From Conexibacteraceae bacterium (lineage in GTDB: Bacteria > Actinomycetota > Thermoleophilia > Solirubrobacterales > Solirubrobacteraceae), in NCBI GenBank assembly GCA_009785395.1, contig WQWK01000121.1, positions 1-6,315 of the forward strand: a DNA stretch of 6,315 bases. Direction: 5' to 3'. A program made the translations under genes and the position numbers. Each line of letters starts with the position of its first letter. Position 1 is the stretch's first letter. The notes under the pieces were generated by a model. It was not told where the DNA came from. It saw only the letters and a list, made by a program, of their open reading frames with translations, and ran no database searches. Positions 1 through 5,128 of the stretch are shown piece after piece.

Positions 1-1
1 C

Positions 2-1039
2 GATCAAGGAGGGTTTGCGGTACGGACCGCTGACGGCGTGCTGCTCGCCGAGAGCGTCGTGCTGGCGACCGGCGCCTTTCAGCGCCCACACCGGCCGCCG
101 GCGGCGAGGACGCTGCCGGCCGGCATCTTTCAGATCGATGCCGACAGCTACAGAAATCCGGCCGCGCTGCCGCCCGGGAAGGTGCTGGTGGTCGGCAGCG
201 GCCAAACGGGCTGCCAGCTCGCAGAGGAGCTCCACGAAGCCGGCCGAGACGTGTTCATCGCCTGCGGACGGGCACCCTGGTCTCCTCGCCGTATCGGCGA
301 CCGGGACATGGTCGATTGGGCGGTCCAGACCGGAGCGTTCGAGGAGACCCTTGCTGAACTGCCGGCTCCGCCCTCGCCGTCCTCGTCGTGTAACTCCCCG
401 TCGGCCCGCCTGGTCTCAAACCCCCAGTCATCGGGTCGTGGCGGCGGCCACGACCTCCACTACCGCACTCTGCAGCGGCTCGGCGTCACGTTGCTCGGCC
501 GCTTTCTTGGGGTCGAGGACGGCCGTGCCCACTTCGCATCTGATCTGGCGGCGTCGGTGGCGTTCGGTGATGCCCGTTACAACGAGACGCGCGAGAAGAT
601 CGCCAAGCTCTGCTCGGCACGTGGAATCGCCACCCCGGACATGCCAGAACCAGCCCCGTTTGACCCACGAGCGCCCGACTCGGTCGACCTCTCGGGATTC
701 GGCACGGTTATCTTCGCCTCGGGCTTCCGACCCGACTACGCAAGCTGGGTTCACCTGGACACGTTCGACGAGCTCGGCTTCCCGATCCACCAGGACGGCG
801 CGAGCACCGCCGTGCCCGGCCTGTACTTCTGCGGAGTGCACTTCCTGCGCAAACGCAAGTCCTCGGTGCTGCTCGGGGTCGGAGAAGACGCCGGGATCGT
901 CGCGCGCAAGGTCGCAGCTCAGGTCGCCGTGAACCCGGCGCGGAGCACGGTCGAGCCTGGATTCAGGCCTACTCCCCGACCGGATGCCCGCCGAGCCACT
1001 CGCCCTCTTCACGCTTCCAGATCGGCACCTGCTCCTTGA
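2..1039 (+). CDS. Flavin-containing monooxygenase-like FAD/NAD(P)H oxidoreductase, 5' end missing
   Basis: The frame is open from base 2 to the TGA at 1037-1039, so the N-terminus with the FAD-binding Rossmann motif lies outside the window. What is visible fits the CzcO/FMO-type flavoproteins. There is an ATGAFQRP segment (about nt 65-91), where such enzymes close the first FAD half-domain. A second dinucleotide-binding motif, VLVVGSGQTGCQLAEEL, has its GxGxxG at nt 194-211 and should bind NAD(P)H. A GGGHDLHYRTL segment follows near nt 440-470. The C-terminal FAD-contact region GLYFCGVHFLRKRKSSVLLG with GVGEDAGIVA lies near nt 820-900. The substrate cannot be read from the sequence. It may belong to the MSMEG_0569-like flavoprotein group, but that is recall, not a search. 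The last 35 or so codons are low-complexity (Pro/Arg/Ala) and run antisense to moaE, so the conserved protein probably ends near nt 930. No partner gene is visible downstream on the same strand. Confidence 0.85.
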   Translation, partial: DQGGFAVRTADGVLLAESVVLATGAFQRPHRPPAARTLPAGIFQIDADSYRNPAALPPGKVLVVGSGQTGCQLAEELHEAGRDVFIACGRAPWSPRRIGDRDMVDWAVQTGAFEETLAELPAPPSPSSSCNSPSARLVSNPQSSGRGGGHDLHYRTLQRLGVTLLGRFLGVEDGRAHFASDLAASVAFGDARYNETREKIAKLCSARGIATPDMPEPAPFDPRAPDSVDLSGFGTVIFASGFRPDYASWVHLDTFDELGFPIHQDGASTAVPGLYFCGVHFLRKRKSSVLLGVGEDAGIVARKVAAQVAVNPARSTVEPGFRPTPRPDARRATRPLHASRSAPAP

Positions 1040-1616
1040 GCGCGTCGATGACCTCGCGCGCGCCCGCGAAGGCCTCGGCCCGGTGCGGCGCTGAGACCGC
1101 GATCACGACCGAGGGCTCGGACAGCGGCACGGTACCGATCCGGTGTTCGACGGCGACTGCGCAGAGCCCGTGCCGGTCCGCGGCCGCGGTGGCGATCTCC
1201 CCGATCTTGGCGGCGGCCATCTCCACGTAGGCCTCGTACTCGAGCGCCGGGACCTCGCGCGTGACGCCCTGGAAGGTCACGACCGCCCCGGCATGGGGAT
1301 CGGAGACACGCGCGGTGACGGCGTCAGACGACAGCGGCTCGGAGCTGATCGCGACGTGCACGGCGGCGTCGCCCTGCGCCGGTGCGGCCCCGCCCGAGAC
1401 GGGCGGGATCAGCGCCAGCTCGTCGTCCGGGTGCAGCGGCGTCACGTCCGTGGCGTAGTCCCGGTTGACGGCGAGCACCGTGCGCAGGTCGCCCGTCAGC
1501 CAGTCCAGCTCGCTCAGAGCGTCCGCGACGCGCGCCCCGTCGGGCAGCTCCAGCGTCAGCAGATCGGTGCCGGCGCGCTCCCGCAGGGCCGCGAACAGGC
1601 GTATCTGGACCCGCAT
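969..1616 (-). CDS. moaDE: MoaD-MoaE fusion, molybdopterin synthase (both subunits in one chain)
   Basis: This 215-residue protein should convert cyclic pyranopterin monophosphate to molybdopterin in the cytoplasm, a step of molybdenum cofactor synthesis. Residues 1-76 are a MoaD ubiquitin-like domain (MRVQIRLFAALRERAG at the start) ending in the diagnostic PPVSGG, with Gly75-Gly76. After a linker of about 10 residues, residues 86-215 are MoaE: GAVVTFQGVTR (110-120), LEYEAYVEMA, EHRIGTVPLSEP, the HR pair (178-179), and LKEQVPIWKREE with Lys194 and Lys201, which align with the E. coli MoaE catalytic lysines 119 and 126. A fusion of this kind is known in mycobacteria as MoaX, where the MoaD tail must be freed to carry the thiocarboxylate. 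The ATG at 1614-1616 is chosen because the MoaD fold begins immediately. There is no Shine-Dalgarno sequence, and a TACGAT box lies 6 bases upstream, so the mRNA may be leaderless. The 3' end overlaps the convergent oxidoreductase by 71 bp. No other molybdenum gene is in the window. Confidence 0.93.
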   Translation of the reverse strand: MRVQIRLFAALRERAGTDLLTLELPDGARVADALSELDWLTGDLRTVLAVNRDYATDVTPLHPDDELALIPPVSGGAAPAQGDAAVHVAISSEPLSSDAVTARVSDPHAGAVVTFQGVTREVPALEYEAYVEMAAAKIGEIATAAADRHGLCAVAVEHRIGTVPLSEPSVVIAVSAPHRAEAFAGAREVIDALKEQVPIWKREEGEWLGGHPVGE

Positions 1617-1622
1617 GCGGCA

Positions 1623-1628
1623 ATCGTA
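1623..1628 (-). promoter_or_regulatory. Candidate -10 box for moaDE
   Basis: On the minus strand TACGAT (TANNNT type) ends 6 bases before the moaDE ATG. That places the expected transcription start at or next to the A of the start codon, which fits the missing ribosome-binding site. No convincing -35 hexamer is present at 16-19 bp spacing, so this is a weak call from position and pattern alone. Confidence 0.35.
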
Positions 1629-1680
1629 GTGTCCACGCCCCGCGCCCCGTCTCTTAACGCCCTGTTAGTCCGCTCCCACC

Positions 1681-1686
1681 TATCCT
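1681..1686 (+). promoter_or_regulatory. Weak candidate -10 box for the ABC importer operon
   Basis: TATCCT matches the TANNNT pattern in the divergent intergenic region and would give a leader of roughly 45 nt before the binding-protein ATG. The only -35-like sequence, TTAACG at 1654-1659, is 21 bp upstream, which is too far for a standard promoter. The operon promoter must lie in 1617-1738 or inside moaDE, but this exact site is uncertain. Confidence 0.2.
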
Positions 1687-1727
1687 CTCCGCCGGTCCGC
1701 CTCCAATGCGCGGGCCCATCTATTTGT

Positions 1728-1733
1728 GGAGGA
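1728..1733 (+). promoter_or_regulatory. Shine-Dalgarno site that decides the binding-protein start
   Basis: GGAGGA lies 5 bases before the ATG at 1739. It is the only strong ribosome-binding site in the window. It favours this start over the in-frame ATG at 1706, which would prepend eleven residues before the signal peptide, and over the in-frame ATG at 1754. Confidence 0.8.
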
Positions 1734-1738
1734 ATCTG

Positions 1739-2611
1739 ATGGGAAGTCGCACAATGATTGGAAGGGCGCTCGCTCTGGCGGGTGCATCCGTCGCGCTGGC
1801 TGGCTTTGCCAGCGCGCCGGCAATGGCGTCCACGGGGGCCGTTTCCTCGGTCGCGAAGCTCGTGCCGGCGTCGGCCAAGGCCAAGGGGCTGACGGTCGCC
1901 ACGGACGCCAGCTACGCGCCTGACGAGTTCGTCAGCGGCGGCAAGATCACCGGCATGGACGTGGACCTGATGAACGCGCTCGGCAAGGTCATGGGCCTGA
2001 AGGTGTCGATCGCCAACGTCACGTTCGACGACATCATCCCGAGCATGCTCAGCGGTCGTTACGCGATCGGCGCGTCGTCGTTCACCGACAACGCAACGCG
2101 TGAGAAGCAGGTCAACTTCGTTGACTACGCCAACGTCGGTGAGTCGTTCTACACGCTCGCCTCGCACGGCACGAACATCAAGAGCATCTCGAACATCTGC
2201 GGCATGACCGTCTCCGTTGAGACGGGCACGACCGAGCAGGCCGACGCGAAGACGCAGAGCGGCAAGTGCGTCAAGGCGGGCAAGAAGGCGGTCACGGTCT
2301 CGGCCTTCCCGAACCAGAACCTCGCCAACCTGGCCGTCAGCTCCGGCCGCGCACAGCTCGGCTTCGCCGACACGCCCGTGGCCTCCTACCAGGTCAAGCA
2401 GTCCGGCGGCAAGTTCAAGCTCACGGGCACCGCTTACGCGGTCTCCCCGTACGGCATCGGTGTTTCCAAGAGCAGCGGCCTGACCAACGCGGTCGAGGCC
2501 GGCATGAAGTATCTGGTCAAGCACGGCACCTACGCCCAGATCTTCAAGAAGTGGGGCCTGCAGAGCATCGAGGTGCCCGCCTCGTTCGTGAAGATCGACG
2601 GCGCCAAGTAA
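1739..2611 (+). CDS. Polar amino-acid ABC transporter, secreted substrate-binding protein
   Basis: The protein has 290 residues. It should capture an amino acid outside the membrane and deliver it to the permease encoded next. Residues 1-30 form a signal peptide: arginines at 4 and 9, a hydrophobic stretch LALAGASVALAGFA, and a likely cleavage site after APAMA. No cysteine is near the site, so it is not a typical lipoprotein. The mature part is a PAAT-family (SBP_bac_3) two-lobed fold: LTVATDASYAPDEF (51-64), GMDVDLMNALGKVMGL (72-87), FDDIIPSMLSGRY (96-108), SSFTDNATREKQVNFVDY (113-130) and GFADTPVASY (208-217). In this family the Arg of the TREK-type motif (Arg121) usually binds the ligand carboxylate, and the Asp of the second lobe (Asp211) its amino group. 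Cys154 and Cys177 are well placed for a disulfide. General amino-acid specificity is likely; the exact ligand cannot be told. It is first in the operon, 39 bp before the permease. Confidence 0.93.
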   Translation: MGSRTMIGRALALAGASVALAGFASAPAMASTGAVSSVAKLVPASAKAKGLTVATDASYAPDEFVSGGKITGMDVDLMNALGKVMGLKVSIANVTFDDIIPSMLSGRYAIGASSFTDNATREKQVNFVDYANVGESFYTLASHGTNIKSISNICGMTVSVETGTTEQADAKTQSGKCVKAGKKAVTVSAFPNQNLANLAVSSGRAQLGFADTPVASYQVKQSGGKFKLTGTAYAVSPYGIGVSKSSGLTNAVEAGMKYLVKHGTYAQIFKKWGLQSIEVPASFVKIDGAK

Positions 2612-2636
2612 CCGCAGAACAGACGCAAGTAGTGCA

Positions 2637-2672
2637 GAGTTAGCTCCACCATGGATCTCGAGGAGCTAACTC
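2637..2672 (+). repeat. Perfect 11-bp inverted repeat enclosing the permease start codon
   Basis: GAGTTAGCTCC (2637-2647) and GGAGCTAACTC (2662-2672) are exact reverse complements separated by 14 bases. In RNA this makes an 11-bp stem with 6 G-C pairs. The permease AUG (2651-2653) is in the loop, and codons 4-8 form the right arm. No U-run follows, so it does not look like an ordinary intrinsic terminator. Plausible roles are a 3' stabiliser for the binding-protein message, a control on permease translation, or a protein-binding palindrome. Confidence 0.75.
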
Positions 2673-3598
2673 AGGCAGGATCGGGACGGCCGGAGGACAT
2701 CAAGGCCGTCCCGGTTCGCCATCCCGTTCGCTGGATCGTCGCGTTCATCGTGCTGGTGTGCGTGGCGTCGGTGGTCCGCTTCGCCATCACCGACTCGGCG
2801 ATCGGGTGGGGCACCGTAGGTCATTACCTCTTCAACTCCCTGATCATCAAGGGAGCGATCGCGACGATCTACCTCTCCGTCCTGTCGATGCTCATGGGCA
2901 TCGTCCTCGGAGTGGTGATGGCGGTGATGCGCCTCTCACCGAATCCGATCCTCAAGTCGGTCAGCTGGATCTACATCTGGTTCTTCCGCGGAACGCCGCT
3001 GCTCGTCCAGATCGTCTTCTGGTACAACATCGCGGCGCTGTTCCCGGGCCATGTGATCGCCATCGGCATCCCGTTCGGGCCGGCGCTCGTCCACCCGGAC
3101 GCGAACGCGATCATCACCATCTTCGTGGCGTCGCTGTGCGCCCTGGGCTTCAACGAGGGCGCTTACATGGCTGAGATCGTGCGCGCGGGCATCGTCTCCG
3201 TGCCCGAGGGCCAGTCCGAGGCGGCTGCCTCGCTCGGCATGGGCCGGATCCAGATCATGCGCCGGATCATCCTGCCGCAGGCGATGCGCGTGATCCTGCC
3301 GCCGACCGGCAACGAGTTCATCTCGATGTTCAAGAACTCGTCGCTCGCGTCGGTGATCGGATTCGGCGAGCTGTACTACCAGGCCAGCGCGATCTATGCC
3401 CAGAACTACCAGACGATCCAGCTCCTGATCGTGATCAGCATCTGGTACCTGGCGATGACGAGCGTGCTGTACGTCGGGCAGTACTTCCTGGAGAGGCGGG
3501 TCGGTCAGGGCTTCTCGCGCGCCGAGCAGGCGAGTATGCGCGAACGCTGGATTTGGTTCAACGCGGGCCGCGGCTCGGCTCCGCCGTGGGATCTCTGA
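2651..3598 (+). CDS. Polar amino-acid ABC transporter, permease (HisM/GlnP type)
   Basis: This 315-residue inner-membrane protein forms the translocation path of the importer and is presumed to homodimerise because only one permease is encoded. Hydrophobic segments lie at about 28-47, 68-93, 104-131, 151-168, 214-238 and 256-279. Typical family features are [19 protein letters not shown] (69-87), the [11 protein letters not shown] loop (110-120) and the cytoplasmic EAA coupling motif, [20 protein letters not shown] (190-209), which docks on the ATPase. [17 protein letters not shown] (221-237) is also conserved. The tail after 280 is polar and somewhat extended. The start at 2651 is forced: an in-frame TAG lies at 2630-2632, there is no other start codon between, and the conserved [10 protein letters not shown] begins at residue 19. 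It has no Shine-Dalgarno sequence, and its ATG is in the loop of an 11-bp inverted repeat. The stop TGA shares its A with the ATPase ATG. Confidence 0.93.
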   Translation: MDLEELTQAGSGRPEDIKAVPVRHPVRWIVAFIVLVCVASVVRFAITDSAIGWGTVGHYLFNSLIIKGAIATIYLSVLSMLMGIVLGVVMAVMRLSPNPILKSVSWIYIWFFRGTPLLVQIVFWYNIAALFPGHVIAIGIPFGPALVHPDANAIITIFVASLCALGFNEGAYMAEIVRAGIVSVPEGQSEAAASLGMGRIQIMRRIILPQAMRVILPPTGNEFISMFKNSSLASVIGFGELYYQASAIYAQNYQTIQLLIVISIWYLAMTSVLYVGQYFLERRVGQGFSRAEQASMRERWIWFNAGRGSAPPWDL

Positions 3599-4362
3599 TG
3601 AGCGAGACGATGGTCAGCGCCGAGGGTGTCCACAAGCGTTTCGGCCACAACGAGGTGCTGAAGGGCATCACGCTCACCGTCAACCGCGGCGAGGTGATGT
3701 GCCTGCTCGGCCCGTCGGGGTCCGGCAAGTCGACCTTCCTGCGCTGCATCAACCACCTCGAGGAGATCAACTCCGGGCGGCTCTCGGTCGACGGCGAGCT
3801 GGTCGGCTACCGCGAGGCGAACGGGAAGCTCTACGAACTGCACGAGCGCGAGGTCTCGCAGCAGCGTCAGCAGATCGGCATGGTCTTCCAGCAGTTCAAC
3901 CTGTTCCCGCACATGACCGCGCTCCAGAACGTGACGCTGGCGCCGATCCAGGTGCTGGGGCGCAGCCGCCAGGAGGCCGAGCAGCGTGCGCGTGAGCTGC
4001 TGGACCGCGTCGGCCTCAGCGACAAGTACAACTCGCACCCGGTCGCGCTCTCGGGCGGGCAGCAGCAGCGCGTCGCGATCGCCCGCGCGCTGGCGATGGA
4101 CCCGAAGCTGATGCTGTTCGACGAGCCGACCTCGGCGCTCGATCCCGAGCTTGTCGGCGAGGTGCTCGACGTGATGCGTGACCTCGCCAAGAGCGGCATG
4201 ACGATGATCGTCGTCACGCACGAGGTCGGCTTCGCCCGCGAGGTCGCCGACACCGTCGTGTTCATGGACGGCGGCGTCGTGGTCGAGTCGGGCCGGCCCG
4301 CCGACGTGCTCGGCGCGCCCAAGCACGAGCGCACCCGCGCGTTCCTCTCCAAGGTGCTGTAG
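3598..4362 (+). CDS. Polar amino-acid ABC transporter, ATP-binding protein (GlnQ/HisP type)
   Basis: This 254-residue cytoplasmic ATPase powers the importer. All nucleotide-binding motifs are intact: Walker [10 protein letters not shown] (38-46), Q-loop VFQQFNLFP (96-104), signature LSGGQQQR (151-158), Walker B LMLFDEP (171-177) with catalytic Glu176, D-loop SALD (179-182) and switch His208 in VVTHEV. Length and motif spacing match PAAT-family ATPases. This includes the variable segment at about 68-88 that precedes the Q-loop and is often enlarged in this group. The ATG at 3598 overlaps the permease stop by one base (TGATG), a usual sign of translational coupling, and only a weak GGGAT lies upstream. 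An in-frame ATG at 3610 is possible but would lose the coupling. The stop codon is 5 bases before the terminator hairpin. Confidence 0.95.
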   Translation: MSETMVSAEGVHKRFGHNEVLKGITLTVNRGEVMCLLGPSGSGKSTFLRCINHLEEINSGRLSVDGELVGYREANGKLYELHEREVSQQRQQIGMVFQQFNLFPHMTALQNVTLAPIQVLGRSRQEAEQRARELLDRVGLSDKYNSHPVALSGGQQQRVAIARALAMDPKLMLFDEPTSALDPELVGEVLDVMRDLAKSGMTMIVVTHEVGFAREVADTVVFMDGGVVVESGRPADVLGAPKHERTRAFLSKVL

Positions 4363-4367
4363 CCGCG

Positions 4368-4414
4368 GTGACGGGAAGGAAACCCACCCTGGCGGTGGGT
4401 TTCCTTCCCGTCAC
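4368..4414 (+). terminator. Perfect 21-bp hairpin ending the ABC importer operon
   Basis: The left arm 4368-4388 (starting GTGACGGGAAGG) and right arm 4394-4414 (ending CCTTCCCGTCAC) are exact reverse complements around a 5-base loop, CTGGC. It begins 5 bases after the ATPase stop codon and lies before the vapB promoter region. No T-run follows on either strand (ATTGCC follows on the plus strand), so it is a tail-less hairpin of the kind common in actinobacteria. It may stop transcription, protect the 3' end, or both. Confidence 0.85.
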
Positions 4415-4442
4415 ATTGCCAGAGCCCGCCCGCACACAAACG

Positions 4443-4451
4443 TGATACGCT
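4443..4451 (+). promoter_or_regulatory. Candidate extended -10 promoter for vapBC
   Basis: TGATACGCT combines a TGN extension with a TACGCT -10 box (TANNNT). It ends 7 bases before the vapB ATG at 4459, so transcription would start at the ATG itself. vapB has no usable Shine-Dalgarno sequence, which fits a leaderless message. Leaderless antitoxin transcripts are well known in mycobacteria. No -35 box is evident at normal spacing, as often seen with extended -10 promoters. VapB-VapC complexes usually repress their own promoter, but I found no convincing palindromic operator here. Confidence 0.45.
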
Positions 4452-4458
4452 GTGAGAC

Positions 4459-4698
4459 ATGAGCGCGACAGTCTCGGTTCGTGATCTGCGTAACCACGGC
4501 GGTGAGGTGCTCGCCCGCGTCGAGGGCGGAGAGACGCTCACGGTCACGTCGCATGGCAGGCCGGTTGCGGAGCTGCGTCCGCTTGCACGCCCGCCGCTGA
4601 CGACGGCCGAGTTCATCGAGCGTGCCCGCCAGCTGCCGCCTGTGGATCCGCGCAAGCTGCGCGCGGACATCGATGCCGTCATTGACCAGACCGTCTGA
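4459..4698 (+). CDS. vapB: Phd/YefM-like VapB antitoxin
   Basis: This small protein of 79 residues should neutralise the VapC toxin encoded next and repress its own promoter. Residues 1-45 show the Phd/YefM N-terminal pattern: TVSVRDLRNHGGEVLARVE, then GGETLTVTSHGRPVAELRPL. This forms the DNA-binding dimer. The C-terminal part (TTAEFIERARQLPPVDPRKL, then a short helix ending in IDQTV) corresponds to the toxin-binding tail, which is usually unfolded without its partner. Length is typical for VapB of this type. The gene has no Shine-Dalgarno sequence and probably begins at the 5' end of the mRNA. It is 5 bases upstream of vapC. Confidence 0.92.
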   Translation: MSATVSVRDLRNHGGEVLARVEGGETLTVTSHGRPVAELRPLARPPLTTAEFIERARQLPPVDPRKLRADIDAVIDQTV

Positions 4699-4703
4699 CG
4701 CCG

Positions 4704-5117
4704 ATGGCGGCTGCGGCGGAGCGCGGGGTGCTTGACACGTCCACCGTCATCGTGTCCGCCGGTCTCGACGCGCAGCAGCTACCAACTCGCATGTTCATAT
4801 CGGCAGTCACACTTGCCGAGCTCGCCGTCGGCCCGCTCGTTGCTGGTACGACGGACGAGCGAGTCGCACGGCAGGGCCACCTCCAGCTGGCCGCCGAGCT
4901 GGACCTGCTGCCGTTCGACGATCGCTGCGCTCGCGAATTCGCTCCGATCGCCGCGCAGATTCGGGCGGGCGGAAGCAAGCGCAGGGCGCGGGCGTACGAC
5001 ACGCTGATCGCAGCGACCGCGATCGCCAACGCTATGCCGCTCTATACCGCCAACCCCGATGATTTCGAAGGGATCCCGGGGCTCGACCTGCGGCCCGTGC
5101 CGGCGCCCGAGGACTGA
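4704..5117 (+). CDS. vapC: VapC toxin, PIN-domain ribonuclease
   Basis: The protein has 137 residues and should be a magnesium-dependent endoribonuclease that arrests translation when released from VapB. Known VapC proteins cut tRNA or rRNA; the target here cannot be predicted. The acidic PIN residues are present: Asp11 in VLDTSTVI, Glu39 in [11 protein letters not shown], Asp99 in [13 protein letters not shown], and the C-terminal [10 protein letters not shown] block with Asp119/Asp120. The toxin therefore looks catalytically intact. The first eight residues (MAAAAERG) are a short extension before the core strand, and no closer start is available in frame. The stretch 4775-4820 uses codons rare for this window (CTA, ATA, ACA, CTT), suggesting acquisition by transfer. 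The mutase gene starts 11 bases after its stop. Confidence 0.93.
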   Translation: MAAAAERGVLDTSTVIVSAGLDAQQLPTRMFISAVTLAELAVGPLVAGTTDERVARQGHLQLAAELDLLPFDDRCAREFAPIAAQIRAGGSKRRARAYDTLIAATAIANAMPLYTANPDDFEGIPGLDLRPVPAPED

Positions 5118-5128
5118 GCTGGACCACG

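Noticed and set aside
428..1012. Minus-strand open frame of 194 codons opposite the oxidoreductase
   Set aside because: It overlaps the conserved flavoprotein and the end of moaDE, and its translation shows no family pattern.
1706..1738. Alternative upstream ATG for the binding protein at 1706
   Set aside because: It has no ribosome-binding site, would put charged residues and extra length before the signal peptide, and the ATG at 1739 has GGAGGA at ideal spacing.
1143..1739. Plus-strand open frame of 198 codons across moaDE and the intergenic region
   Set aside because: It is antisense to the well-supported MoaD-MoaE fusion and runs through the divergent promoter region with no motif.
1556..2524. 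Minus-strand open frame of 322 codons opposite the binding protein
   Set aside because: It lies antisense to a clear SBP_bac_3 protein and has repetitive Arg/Asp/Val/Gly composition with no domain; a composition artefact.
3505..4326. Minus-strand open frame of 273 codons opposite the ATPase
   Set aside because: It covers the exact antisense of the Walker and signature motifs; the biased His/Arg/Leu/Asp composition is a mirror of the ATPase codons.
4411..4455. TCACA...TGTGA inverted pair flanking the vapB promoter as an operator
   Set aside because: The arms are only 5 bases, 35 bases apart, and the left one is part of the terminator stem; indistinguishable from chance.
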